Part shown: positions 48,291 to 57,352 of the stretch, piece after piece
Numbering within the stretch: the first letter of the stretch is position 1
How the letters are laid out: each line of letters begins with the position of its first letter
Source: Streptomyces sp. NBC_01381
GTDB taxonomy: Bacteria > Actinomycetota > Actinomycetes > Streptomycetales > Streptomycetaceae
Reading direction: 5' to 3'
Assembly (NCBI RefSeq): GCF_026340305.1
Contig: NZ_JAPEPI010000001.1
Location: 4,030,001 to 4,094,000, forward strand
Length of the DNA stretch: 64,000 nt
Made by a program: the position numbers and the translations under genes
The notes under the pieces: generated by a model
Databases searched by the model: none
What the model saw: the letters and a program-made list of their open reading frames with translations, nothing else
Told to the model about the DNA's origin: nothing

Positions 48291-48727
48291 CCGCACCGAA
48301 GGCCGACGCACGCATCGCCATGCCCGGAGGATCGGGAGAGCTGAACTGGCTCCTCGACGACCTGGTGCAGCGGGTCGCCAGCATCCGCAGGGCGCTCGTG
48401 CTCTCCGGCGACGGCCTGCCGACCGGCGTATCGAAGGACCTGACCAGGGAGGACAGTGAGCATCTCGCGGCCGTCGCCTCGGGGTTCCACAGCCTGGCCA
48501 AGGGCGTCGGACGCCATTTCGAGGCGGGCAGGGTCCGCCAGACCGTGGTGGAGCTCGACGACGCCTTCCTCTTCGTCACGGCCGCGGGCGACGGCAGCTG
48601 TCTCGCTGTCCTCTCGGACGCGGACTCCGACGTAGGTCTGGTCGCGTACGAAATGACGCTGCTGGTCAAGAGGGTGGGTGTGCATCTGGGTTCGGCGCCG
48701 CGCACCGACCTGCCCACGGGAGGGTAG
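48287..48727 (+). CDS. cvnB: Conservon Roadblock/LC7 protein CvnB
   Basis: A 146-residue Roadblock/LC7 protein starting in the ATGA overlap with cvnA. Motifs: ELNWLLDDLVQRVASIRRAL at the N-terminus, VLSGDGLPTGVSKDLTREDS, VRQTVVELDDAFLFVTAAGD and CLAVLSDADSDVGLVAYEMT. Roadblock proteins bind or regulate Ras-like GTPases. Here it would act between CvnA and CvnD. Confidence 0.95.
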   Translation: MTAPKADARIAMPGGSGELNWLLDDLVQRVASIRRALVLSGDGLPTGVSKDLTREDSEHLAAVASGFHSLAKGVGRHFEAGRVRQTVVELDDAFLFVTAAGDGSCLAVLSDADSDVGLVAYEMTLLVKRVGVHLGSAPRTDLPTGG

Positions 48728-48736
48728 CGGGAGGGC

Positions 48737-49141
48737 ATGAGCGAAGACGGTCAGGGGACACAGGGGACGCATCGCTGGTACGACGACGACGCCGGGCCCG
48801 TGGTGCGTCCCTATGCCATGACACGCGGCCGCACCACCAGTCCGGCCCAGCACCGCCTCGACCTGATCGCGGTCGTCATCGCCGAGGCCAGGGCCGACGA
48901 CCCGGAGACCGACCAGACGCTGTCCCCGGAGCATGTGGACATCGTCGGGCTCTGCCGTGACAGCCCTCAGTCGGTCGCCGAACTGGCGGCCGAACTCGAC
49001 CTTCCCATCGGCGTGATCCGGGTCCTCATCGGCGATCTCGTCGACGACGAACTGGTGCACGTGACACGTCCCGTACCCCCCGCGGAACTGCCCGACGAGA
49101 GTATTCTGCGCGACGTGATCAACGGCCTCCGGGCGCTCTGA
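48737..49141 (+). CDS. cvnC: Conservon DUF742 protein CvnC
   Basis: A 134-residue DUF742 protein. Motifs: WYDDDAGPVVRPYAMTRGRT, HRLDLIAVVIAEARADDPET, and a winged-helix-like SPEHVDIVGLCRDSPQSVAE then LAAELDLPIGVIRVLIGDLV. The family is found only with conservons. It ends 25 bp before the 5-oxoprolinase gene. In ordinary conservons the next gene is cvnD, which here is 3.7 kb further on. Confidence 0.93.
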   Translation: MSEDGQGTQGTHRWYDDDAGPVVRPYAMTRGRTTSPAQHRLDLIAVVIAEARADDPETDQTLSPEHVDIVGLCRDSPQSVAELAAELDLPIGVIRVLIGDLVDDELVHVTRPVPPAELPDESILRDVINGLRAL

Positions 49142-49166
49142 ACAGCGCGGAAGCGGGGAGTGAGAC

Positions 49167-52100
49167 GTGACTGGCTGGCAGTTCTGGGTCGACAGGGGCG
49201 GCACCTTCACCGACATCGTCGCGCGGCGTCCGGACGGCCGGCTGCTCACCCACAAGCTCCTGTCGGACAACCCCGCGCGGTACGCCGACGCGGCCGTCGC
49301 GGGGATCCGCGAACTCCTCGCCGACACCCCCGGCGCGCCTGTGGAGGCCGTCCGCATGGGGACCACCGTCGCCACCAACGCCCTCCTGGAGCGCAAGGGC
49401 GAGCCCACCGCCCTGGTCATCACCCGCGGCTTCGGCGACGCCCTGCGCATCGCGTACCAGAACCGCCCGCACATCTTCGCGCGCGAGATCGTCCTGCCCG
49501 CCTCGCTGCACGAGCGGGTGATCGAGGTCGACGAACGCGTCACCGCAGACGGCGACTTGCTGCGCACGCCCGACCTGGAGGCCCTCGCGGGACCGCTCCA
49601 GAAGGCGTACGACGACGGGATCCGCTCCGTGGCCGTCGTCTGCCTGCACAGCCATCTGTATCCCGCGCACGAGCGGGCGATCGGCGAACTCGCCGCGCGG
49701 ACCGGCTTCCCCCAGGTCTCGCTCTCCAGCGAGGTGAGCCCGCTGATGAAGCTCGTCCCGCGCGGTGACACCGCCGTCGTCGACGCCTATCTGTCGCCCG
49801 TACTGCACCGCTACGTCCAGCAGGTCGCGGACGAACTGCGGGGCGTGCGGCTGATGTTCATGCAGTCCAACGGCGGCCTCACGGAGGCCGGCCAGTTCCG
49901 CGGCAAGGACGCCATCCTGTCCGGTCCCGCCGGCGGCATCGTCGGGATGGCCCGCATGTCGCGGCGCGCGGGCTTCGACCGGGTCATCGGCTTCGACATG
50001 GGTGGCACCTCCACGGACGTGTCGCACTACGCGGGCGAGTACGAACGGGTCTTCACCACGCAGATCGCGGGGGTACGCCTGCGCGCGCCGATGCTGGACA
50101 TCCACACCGTCGCCGCGGGCGGCGGCTCCGTGCTGCACTTCGACGGCAGCCGCTACCGCGTGGGCCCCGACTCGGCGGGCGCGACGCCGGGCCCGGCGAG
50201 CTACCGGGGCGGCGGACCGCTCACCGTCACCGACGCGAACGTCGCGCTCGGCCGTGTCCAACCCGCCCATTTCCCCCGCGTGTTCGGACCGGACGGCGAC
50301 CAGCCGCTCGACGAGACGCTCGTCCGCGACCGCTTCGCCGCCCTGGCCCGCGACATCCGGGAGCGCACCGGCGACGACCGCACCCCGGAGCAGGTCGCCG
50401 AGGGCTATCTGCAGATCGCGGTGGCCAACATCGCGGGCGCCGTCAAGCGCATCTCGGTCCAGAAGGGCCACGACGTCACGCGCTACGCCCTGACGACGTT
50501 CGGCGGCGCGGGCGGCCAGCACGCGTGCATGGTCGCCGACTCGCTGGGCATCCGCACCGTCCTCGTACCGCCGATGGCGGGTGTGCTCTCCGCGCTCGGC
50601 ATCGGCCTCGCCGACACCACGGCGATGCGCGAGCAGTCCGTGGAGGTCCGCCTCGAGCCGTCCGCGATGCCGCGCGTCCTGAAGACCGCCGACCACCTGG
50701 AGGAGGCGGCCCGCGCCGAACTCCTCGCCGAGGACGTGCCCGTGGACCGCGTACAGGTCACGCGCCGTGCCCAACTGCGCTACGACGGCACCGACACCAC
50801 GCTGACCGTGCAGCTCGCCGAACCGGACGCCATGATCCGTGCGTTCGAGGACCGCCACCGCACCACCTACTCCTTCACCCTGGACCGGCCCGTCGTCGTC
50901 GAGGCCCTCTCCGTGGAGGCCACCGGAGTCACCGAGCAGCCGGATCTCTCGGTGCTGGCCGGCGAGGCCCGGCGGGGCACACCGGAGACCGTCCGCCTGC
51001 ACACGGGCGGCGCCTGGCGCGACGTACTCCTGCACCGCCGCGAGCAGTTGCCGCCGGGGGAGACCGTCACCGGACCCGCGATCATCACCGAGACCAGTGC
51101 CACGACGGTCGTGGACGACGGCTGGCAGGCGGCCATGACCGACGAAGGACACCTGGTCATGGAACGCGTGGCGGAGCCCGAGGGTTCCACCGCGAGCACG
51201 GAGGCCGACCCCGTCCTCCTCGAAGTCTTCAACAACCTCTTCATGTCCATCGCCGAACAGATGGGCGCCCGCCTGGAGTCCACGGCCCAGTCGGTCAACA
51301 TCAAGGAGCGCCTGGACTTTTCCTGCGCGCTCTTCGACCCGGACGGCAGTCTCGTCGCCAACGCCCCGCACATCCCCGTGCACCTGGGCTCCATGGGGAC
51401 GAGCGTGAAGGAGGTCATCCGGCGCCGCGGCACGACCATGCGCCCCGGAGACACCTACGCCGTCAACGACCCTTACCACGGCGGCACTCACCTCCCCGAC
51501 GTCACCGTCATCACGCCGGTCTTCGACGCTCCGGGGGAACACGGCACCCCGGGGGAGCGGATCCTCTTCTACGTGGCCTCCCGGGGGCACCACGCGGAGA
51601 TCGGCGGCATCGCCCCCGGCTCCATGCCCGCCGACAGCCGCACCATCGAGGAGGAGGGCATCCTCTTCGACAACTGGCTGCTGGCGGAAGGCGGCCGGTT
51701 CCGCGAGGCCGAGACCCTGGCCCTGCTCACCGACTCCCCCTACCCCTCCCGCAACCCGGCCACCAACCTCGCCGACCTGCGCGCCCAGATCGCAGCCAAT
51801 CAGAAGGGCGTCGACGAAGTCGCCCGCATGATCGGGAACTTCGGGCTCGACGTGGTCCAGGCGTATATGCGGCACGTCCAGGACAACGCCGAAGAGGCCG
51901 TACGCCGCGTCATCGACACCCTCGAAGAGGGCGAGTTCGCTTATCCAACCGACTCCGGAGCCGTCATCCGGGTGCGCGTCACGGTCGACCGCGAGAACCG
52001 CTCGGCGACCGTCGACTTCACCGGTACGTCGCCCCAGCTCGCCACGAACTTCAACGCGCCCTTCGCGGTGGTCAACGCAGCCGTCCTGTACGTCTTTCGC

Positions 52101-52838
52101 ACCCTGGTGGCCGAGGACATCCCGCTCAACGACGGCTGTCTGCGCCCCCTGCGCATCGTCGTGCCGCCGGGCTCGCTGCTCGCCCCCGAACCGCCGGCGG
52201 CCGTCGTCGCCGGGAACGTCGAGACCTCACAGGCGATCACCGGAGCGCTGTACGGCGCCCTGGGCGTCCAGGCCGAGGGCTCCGGCACGATGAACAACGT
52301 CACCTTCGGCAACGACCGCCACCAGTACTACGAGACCGTGGCGTCGGGATCCGGGGCAGGCGACGGGTTCGACGGGGCGTCCGTCGTCCAGACCCATATG
52401 ACCAACTCCCGGCTCACCGACCCCGAAGTCCTCGAGTGGCGGCTGCCCGTGCTCCTGGAGGAGTTCGCGGTGCGGCACGGCAGCGGCGGCGAAGGGCGGT
52501 GGCGCGGCGGGGACGGGGCCGTACGGCGCATCCGTTTCCGCGAGCCGATGACCGTCTCCACGCTGTCACAGCACCGCAGGGTGGCCCCGTACGGCATGGC
52601 AGGCGGCAGCCCGGGAGCGCTCGGCACGGGCCGTGTGGAGCGCGCCGACGGCGGCGTGCTCGTGCTCCACGGAAGCGACTCGGCCGACCTGGGCGCCGGC
52701 GACGTACTCGTGATCGAAACCCCTGGCGGCGGCGGATACGGACCGGCCCCGCGCGACACCACAGACGCACGTGACACCCCCGAAGCACGTGCCACCACTG
52801 ATGCAGGAGAAGCGAGCGATGATCTTCAAGCGTTCTGA
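49167..52838 (+). CDS. Fused hydantoinase A/B family 5-oxoprolinase
   Basis: A 1223-residue ATP-dependent 5-oxoprolinase/N-methylhydantoinase type enzyme; GTG 49167 follows GGGGAG. The HyuA half (1 to about 680) starts with WQFWVDRGGTFTDIVARRPD (phosphate-binding), then MGTTVATNALLERKGEPTAL and GFDMGGTSTDVSHYAGEYER. The HyuB half (about 690-1200) begins DPVLLEVFNNLFMSIAEQMG, with PIHLG-like IPVHLGSMGTSVKEVI, VNDPYHGGTHLPDVTVITPV and GSGEGRWRGG-like GGEGRWRGGDGAVRRI. The length equals that of full eukaryote-type OPLAH. It probably converts 5-oxo-L-proline to L-glutamate with ATP. It lies inside the conservon, between cvnC and cvnD, and its 3' end overlaps cvnD by 20 bp. Confidence 0.93.
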   Translation: MTGWQFWVDRGGTFTDIVARRPDGRLLTHKLLSDNPARYADAAVAGIRELLADTPGAPVEAVRMGTTVATNALLERKGEPTALVITRGFGDALRIAYQNRPHIFAREIVLPASLHERVIEVDERVTADGDLLRTPDLEALAGPLQKAYDDGIRSVAVVCLHSHLYPAHERAIGELAARTGFPQVSLSSEVSPLMKLVPRGDTAVVDAYLSPVLHRYVQQVADELRGVRLMFMQSNGGLTEAGQFRGKDAILSGPAGGIVGMARMSRRAGFDRVIGFDMGGTSTDVSHYAGEYERVFTTQIAGVRLRAPMLDIHTVAAGGGSVLHFDGSRYRVGPDSAGATPGPASYRGGGPLTVTDANVALGRVQPAHFPRVFGPDGDQPLDETLVRDRFAALARDIRERTGDDRTPEQVAEGYLQIAVANIAGAVKRISVQKGHDVTRYALTTFGGAGGQHACMVADSLGIRTVLVPPMAGVLSALGIGLADTTAMREQSVEVRLEPSAMPRVLKTADHLEEAARAELLAEDVPVDRVQVTRRAQLRYDGTDTTLTVQLAEPDAMIRAFEDRHRTTYSFTLDRPVVVEALSVEATGVTEQPDLSVLAGEARRGTPETVRLHTGGAWRDVLLHRREQLPPGETVTGPAIITETSATTVVDDGWQAAMTDEGHLVMERVAEPEGSTASTEADPVLLEVFNNLFMSIAEQMGARLESTAQSVNIKERLDFSCALFDPDGSLVANAPHIPVHLGSMGTSVKEVIRRRGTTMRPGDTYAVNDPYHGGTHLPDVTVITPVFDAPGEHGTPGERILFYVASRGHHAEIGGIAPGSMPADSRTIEEEGILFDNWLLAEGGRFREAETLALLTDSPYPSRNPATNLADLRAQIAANQKGVDEVARMIGNFGLDVVQAYMRHVQDNAEEAVRRVIDTLEEGEFAYPTDSGAVIRVRVTVDRENRSATVDFTGTSPQLATNFNAPFAVVNAAVLYVFRTLVAEDIPLNDGCLRPLRIVVPPGSLLAPEPPAAVVAGNVETSQAITGALYGALGVQAEGSGTMNNVTFGNDRHQYYETVASGSGAGDGFDGASVVQTHMTNSRLTDPEVLEWRLPVLLEEFAVRHGSGGEGRWRGGDGAVRRIRFREPMTVSTLSQHRRVAPYGMAGGSPGALGTGRVERADGGVLVLHGSDSADLGAGDVLVIETPGGGGYGPAPRDTTDARDTPEARATTDAGEASDDLQAF

Positions 52839-53424
52839 GCGCGGCAAGGCCCCCGTCGAGCCGGTCACGCTGAAGATCCTGGTGGCAGGCGGGTTCGGCG
52901 TCGGCAAGACGACCCTCGTCGGCGCGGTCAGCGAGATCAAACCGCTGCGCACCGAGGAGCCGCTCAGCGAGGCGGGCCGCCCCGTCGACGACACCAGCGG
53001 CGTCTCGGGCAAGCACACCACCACGGTCGCCATGGACTTCGGCCGCATCACACTCCGCGAGGACCTGGTGCTCTATGTCTTCGGCACCCCGGGGCAGGAC
53101 CGCTTCTGGTTCCTCTGGGACGAGCTGGCCACGGGGGCGCTCGGCGCCGTGGTCCTCGCCGACACCCGCCGCCTGGAGGACTGCTTCGCCGCCGTCGACT
53201 ACTTCGAGCGGCGCTCCATACCCTTCGTCGTCGGCGTCAACTGCTTCGACGGGGCGTCCCGTTACCCCGCCGAAGCCGTGCGCCAGGCGCTCGACCTCGA
53301 CCCCGAAGTGCCCGTGCTGCTGTGCGACGCCCGCGAGCGGCAGTCCGTCAAGGAAGTCCTGATCGGCGTCGTGGAGCACGCGATGTCGGTGGCCTCCGCG
53401 GCCAGGGAGCCCGCGACCACCTGA
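52819..53424 (+). CDS. cvnD: Conservon Ras-like GTP/ATP-binding protein CvnD
   Basis: A 201-residue small GTPase-like protein. ATG 52819 is chosen because AGGAG lies about ten bases upstream and because the frame then begins MIFKRSERGKAPVEPVTLKI, the normal family start; the upstream frame extension is part of the oxoprolinase coding region. P-loop AGGFGVGKTTLV (G24-T31), G3-like LYVFGTPGQDRFWFLWDE, and an NKxD-type motif VNCFDG (Asn-Cys-Phe-Asp). It binds GTP or ATP and works with CvnA-C. The 20-bp overlap with the oxoprolinase implies translational coupling to it. Confidence 0.94.
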   Translation: MIFKRSERGKAPVEPVTLKILVAGGFGVGKTTLVGAVSEIKPLRTEEPLSEAGRPVDDTSGVSGKHTTTVAMDFGRITLREDLVLYVFGTPGQDRFWFLWDELATGALGAVVLADTRRLEDCFAAVDYFERRSIPFVVGVNCFDGASRYPAEAVRQALDLDPEVPVLLCDARERQSVKEVLIGVVEHAMSVASAAREPATT

Positions 53425-53441
53425 CTCCGCAGGCAGCGTCA

Positions 53442-53475
53442 CGGCCCGTACCCCCGCCGACCGGGGTACGGGCCG
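53442..53475. terminator. Bidirectional terminator, 13-bp perfect stem
   Basis: CGGCCCGTACCCC (53442-53454), 8-nt loop, GGGGTACGGGCCG (53463-53475), between convergent cvnD and glpK. Confidence 0.9.
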
Positions 53476-53489
53476 CGGTCATTCTCGGC

Positions 53490-55010
53490 TCAGCCCGCGC
53501 CGTCCTCGTGCCAGCCGAAGCTCCGCTCCACCGCCTTGTGCCAGTTGTGGTACTCGCGGTCGCGCGACTCCGCGTCCATCACCGGCGTCCACTCCACGTC
53601 CCGCTGCCAGTGGGCCTTCAGCTCGTCCAGGTCGTTCCACACGCCGGTCGCGAGCCCGGCGGCGTACGCGGCACCCAGACACGTCGTCTCGGAGACCCGC
53701 GGCCGGATCACCGGAACGCCGAGCACATCCGCCTGGTGCTGCATCAGCAGATTGTTCTTGGTCATCCCGCCGTCCACCTTCAGGCTCCGCAGCTGCACCC
53801 CGGAGTCCTGGTACATGGCGTCGACGACCTCGCGGGTCTGCCAGCTGGTCGCCTCCAGGACGGCGCGTGCGAGGTGCGCCTTGGTCACGTACCGGGTGAG
53901 GCCGGTGACGACGCCGCGGGCGTCCGAGCGCCAGTAGGGCGCGAAGAGGCCGGAGAACGCGGGCACGATGTACGCGCCGCCGTTGTCCTCCACGCTCGCG
54001 GCGAGGGGCTCGATCTCGTCGGCGCTGCGGATGATGCCGAGCTGGTCGCGGAACCACTGCACCAGGGCGCCGGTGATCGCGATGGCCCCTTCGAGGCAGT
54101 AGACGGGTGCCTCGGAGCCGATCTTGTAGCCCATGGTCGTGAGCAGCCCGTTCTTGGAGGGGACGGGCCTGTTCCCGGTGTTGAGCAGCAGGAAACTGCC
54201 CGTTCCGTACGTGTTCTTGGCCGTCCCGGTGTCGTAGCAGGCCTGGCCGAAGATCGCCGCCTGCTGGTCGCCGAGCGCGGAGGCGACCGGCACTCCGGAG
54301 AGCTGCCCGACCGCTGTGCCGTACACCTCGGCCGACGACCTGATCTCCGGCAGGATCGCCTCGGGGACGTTCATCGCGGACAGGATCGACTGGTCCCACT
54401 GGAGCGTGGCCAGGTTCATCAGCATGGTGCGCCCGGCGTTGGTGACGTCGGTGACGTGGACGCCGCCGTCCGTGCCGCCGGTGAGGTTCCAGATCAGCCA
54501 GGAGTCGATGGTGCCGAAGGCTATCTCGCCGCGCTCGGCACGGGCCCGCAGACCGGGCACGTTGTCGAGCAGCCAGGCGGCCTTGGGCCCGGAGAAGTAG
54601 CTCGCGAGCGGCAGACCGGTCTGTTCGCGGAACCGGTCCTGGCCGTCCGCGCCGCCCAGTTCGTTGCAGAGCGCCGACGTCCGGGTGTCCTGCCAGACGA
54701 TCGCGTTGTGCACCGGCTTGCCCGTCGCGCGGTCCCACAGGACCGTCGTCTCACGCTGGTTGGTGATGCCGAGGGCGCTGAGCTGGTCGGCACGCAGCCC
54801 GGCCTTGGCGATCGCCCCGGCGACCACCGCCTGCACTTTGGACCAGATCTCGGTGGCATCGTGCTCCACCCAGCCCGGCTTGGGGAAGATCTGGCGGTGC
54901 TCGCGCTGGTCGACGGCGACGATCTCGCCCGCGTGATTGAAGATGATGCAGCGGCTTGAGGTGGTGCCCTGGTCGATGGCGGCGACGAACTTCTCGGAGT
55001 TGTCCGGCAT
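53490..55010 (-). CDS. glpK: Glycerol kinase
   Basis: A 506-residue FGGY-family kinase converting glycerol to glycerol-3-phosphate with ATP. N-terminal AAIDQGTTSSRCIIFNHAGE (phosphate 1), LGITNQRETTVLWDRATGKP, then IVWQDTRTSALCNELGG, and late GGAYIVPAFSGLFAPYWRSD and LKVDGGMTKNNLLMQ. It is the second gene of a glpF-glpK operon, 24 bp after glpF. Uptake plus phosphorylation traps glycerol. Confidence 0.97.
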   Translation of the reverse strand: MPDNSEKFVAAIDQGTTSSRCIIFNHAGEIVAVDQREHRQIFPKPGWVEHDATEIWSKVQAVVAGAIAKAGLRADQLSALGITNQRETTVLWDRATGKPVHNAIVWQDTRTSALCNELGGADGQDRFREQTGLPLASYFSGPKAAWLLDNVPGLRARAERGEIAFGTIDSWLIWNLTGGTDGGVHVTDVTNAGRTMLMNLATLQWDQSILSAMNVPEAILPEIRSSAEVYGTAVGQLSGVPVASALGDQQAAIFGQACYDTGTAKNTYGTGSFLLLNTGNRPVPSKNGLLTTMGYKIGSEAPVYCLEGAIAITGALVQWFRDQLGIIRSADEIEPLAASVEDNGGAYIVPAFSGLFAPYWRSDARGVVTGLTRYVTKAHLARAVLEATSWQTREVVDAMYQDSGVQLRSLKVDGGMTKNNLLMQHQADVLGVPVIRPRVSETTCLGAAYAAGLATGVWNDLDELKAHWQRDVEWTPVMDAESRDREYHNWHKAVERSFGWHEDGAG

Positions 55011-55034
55011 GGCTACCCCTTGAGTCAGCTTGAG

Positions 55035-55790
55035 TCAGAAGGCTGCGTTGTAGATGAGACCTGCGAGGGCTCCGCCGATCAGGGGCCCGGCCACGGGGAT
55101 CCAGGCGTAACTCCAGTCGGATGTGCCCTTGTTCGGGATCGGCAGGAAGGTGTGCACGATGCGCGGGCCCAGGTCGCGGGCCGGGTTGATGGCGTAGCCC
55201 GTGGGCCCGCCCAGGGAGAGGCCGATGCCGACGACCAGGAAGGCGACGATGAGGACGAGCGTGCCGGACTCGCCGAGGCCCTTGGTCAGGCCGAAGGCGA
55301 GCAGCGGAAGCACCAGGCCGATCGTCGCGATGATCTCGGTGAGCAGGTTGGCGACCGGGTTACGGATCTCCGGGATGGTGGAGAAGATGCCCAGGGTCGG
55401 CAACGGCTCGTCCACGCTCTCCCCGTCGCTCTTGCCGCCGCGCGGCACATTGGCGTTGAACTGCGCGAAGTAGACGAGGTACGCGAGTACGGCACCGATC
55501 ATGGCGCCGATCATCTGCCCGAGCAGATAGATCCAGACCTTGTCCCACTTCTCGGATTCGACGGCGATGCCGATCGTGACGGCCGGATTGAGATGGCCGC
55601 CGGAGAGCGGCGCGGCGGTGTACGCGCCCGCGAGCACGCCGAAGCCCCAGCCAAAGGCTATGACGATCCATCCGGAGGCTTTCGCCTTGGAATAGTTCAG
55701 GGTGACGGCGGCGCATACGCCGGCGCCGAAGAGAATCAGAATCGCGGTGCCGATGATCTCACCGACGAAGATGTCCCCATTCGAGTACAT
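55035..55790 (-). CDS. glpF: Glycerol facilitator (MIP/aquaporin family)
   Basis: A 251-residue channel with six membrane segments and both NPA half-helices: SGGHLNPAVTIGIA and GYAINPARDLGPR, the latter with the glycerol-type Asp after NPAR. The N-terminus is FVGEIIGTAILILFGAGVCA. It passes glycerol across the membrane for GlpK. The upstream region 55791-56161 is a likely control region. Confidence 0.95.
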   Translation of the reverse strand: MYSNGDIFVGEIIGTAILILFGAGVCAAVTLNYSKAKASGWIVIAFGWGFGVLAGAYTAAPLSGGHLNPAVTIGIAVESEKWDKVWIYLLGQMIGAMIGAVLAYLVYFAQFNANVPRGGKSDGESVDEPLPTLGIFSTIPEIRNPVANLLTEIIATIGLVLPLLAFGLTKGLGESGTLVLIVAFLVVGIGLSLGGPTGYAINPARDLGPRIVHTFLPIPNKGTSDWSYAWIPVAGPLIGGALAGLIYNAAF

Positions 55791-56161
55791 GGCGGCTCCT
55801 AGGCCCTCGCCCGGGGCGCTGGTCCCCGGTACTCCGTGCAGGGTGCGTTCCCATGACTACTGCCTGGCTACGCCCAGCGACTTCAGCCGAGGGCAGGAGT
55901 GTCCCGCGCCCCGCCCGGCATCGATGGCGAGCGTGCCGTCGCAGTCGAATCGCCCATGGGGGATGACCCGCTGAACAGGCCCTTCGTGCAGACCCTTCGC
56001 GCGTACAGGGGCCCTGAATGGCGCGGAGCCGAAGTGCGGCGATGCCGACTGACACCGGAAGTGTTCACCGGTGGTGATGGAGCGTCAAGGTCGCGGACGG
56101 CAACGGTTAACCGGCGCGATGCCTTCCTCCGTACAGACCTGCCGATGACCGGTGGCAGGAC
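55791..56161. other. 371-bp intergenic region between glpF and thiolase genes
   Basis: No gene seen. It has two palindromes: TCACC-GGT-GGTGA (56065-56077) and CGGTTAACCG (56104-56113). The first shares its arms with an element at 61748-61760. Either could be an operator of the glpFK operon, which reads leftward from here. Confidence 0.45.
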
Positions 56162-57352
56162 TCAGCGCACCGCCACGACGGAGGATCCGTGGCCGAACAG
56201 CCCTTGGTTCGCGGTGATCCCCACGCGCGCCCCCGGTACCTGCCGCGCCCCCGCCGCACCGCGCAACTGCCAGGTCAGCTCGCACACTTGGGCGATGGCC
56301 TGAGCGGGGACGGCCTCTCCGAAGGACGCGAGTCCGCCACTGGCATTGACCGGTATGCGACCGCCCGGAGCGGTCGCCCCCTCCCGCAGCAGCTTGGCCC
56401 CCTCGCCCTCACCACACAGCCCCAGGTCCTCGTACCACTGCAGTTCAAGAGCGGTGGACAGGTCGTACACCTCCGCCAAGGAGAGGTCGTCCGGCCCGAT
56501 GTCCGCTTCCTCGTACGCGGCATGCGCGATGGAGGCACGGAAGGTCAGATCGCCCGGCGGAACGACGGCCGCCGAGTCCGTCGCGATGTCCGGCAGGTCC
56601 AGGACGGTGTTCGGGTACGTCGGCGTGACCGTGGACACGGCCCGAATTCGCACTGGGCTGGTCGCGCCGTGCCGCTGGGCGAACTCCATGCTGGAGAGCA
56701 CGAGCGCCGCCGCTCCGTCGGAGGTCGCGCAGATGTCGAGCAGCCGCAGCGGGTCGGCGACCGTGGCGGACTCGGCCACTTCCTGCGCCGTGACGGTCTT
56801 GCGGTAGCGCGCGTTCGGATTGAGCGATCCCGCGGCCGCGTTCTTCACCTTGACCTGGGCGAAGTCCTCCAGTGTGTCGCCGTGCACGGCCATCCGACGG
56901 CGCGCGTAAAGGCCGAAGTAGGCGGGGTTCGTGGCGCCGAGGACGCGGAACCGGAGCCAGTCGGGGTCGTCGTGACGGTCCCCGCCCGCGGGCCGGAAGA
57001 ACCCCTTGGGCGCGGCATCTGCCCCGACCACCAGGACGACATCGGCCAGGCCCGAAAGGATCTGCGTACGCGCCGTGTTGATCGCCTGGGCTCCGGAGGC
57101 GCACGCGGCGTACACGCTCGACACCCGCGCGCCCTGCCAGCCGAGCGCCTTCGCGAACGTCGCCCCCGCCACGTACCCCGGATACCCGCCGCGCACGGTG
57201 TCCGCGCCGACGACCGAACCCACCTCGCGCCAGTCGACGCCGGCGTCGGCGAGGGCCGCGCGGGCCGCCGCCGTGCCGTACTCGATGAAGCTCCGGCCCC
57301 ACTTGCCCCACGGGTGCATGCCCGCGCCGAGCACCGCCACCTCGCTGGTCAT
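56162..57352 (-). CDS. Thiolase family / SCP2-type lipid-transfer protein
   Basis: A 396-residue thiolase-fold protein of the SCP2/'acetyl-CoA acetyltransferase' subgroup. N-terminal VAVLGAGMHPWGKWGRSFIE; nucleophile region VSSVYAACASGAQAINTART (Cys in YAACASG); LDICATSDGAAALVLSSMEF; and C-terminal IPVNASGGLASFGEAVPAQA. The last motif ITANQGLFGHGSSVVAV lacks the classical CxG catalytic Cys and has the H of the GHG-type subgroup. Such proteins pair with DUF35 OB-fold subunits, as here (ATGA overlap), in beta-oxidation of branched or steroid acyl-CoAs. Substrate unknown. Confidence 0.9.
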   Translation of the reverse strand: MTSEVAVLGAGMHPWGKWGRSFIEYGTAAARAALADAGVDWREVGSVVGADTVRGGYPGYVAGATFAKALGWQGARVSSVYAACASGAQAINTARTQILSGLADVVLVVGADAAPKGFFRPAGGDRHDDPDWLRFRVLGATNPAYFGLYARRRMAVHGDTLEDFAQVKVKNAAAGSLNPNARYRKTVTAQEVAESATVADPLRLLDICATSDGAAALVLSSMEFAQRHGATSPVRIRAVSTVTPTYPNTVLDLPDIATDSAAVVPPGDLTFRASIAHAAYEEADIGPDDLSLAEVYDLSTALELQWYEDLGLCGEGEGAKLLREGATAPGGRIPVNASGGLASFGEAVPAQAIAQVCELTWQLRGAAGARQVPGARVGITANQGLFGHGSSVVAVR

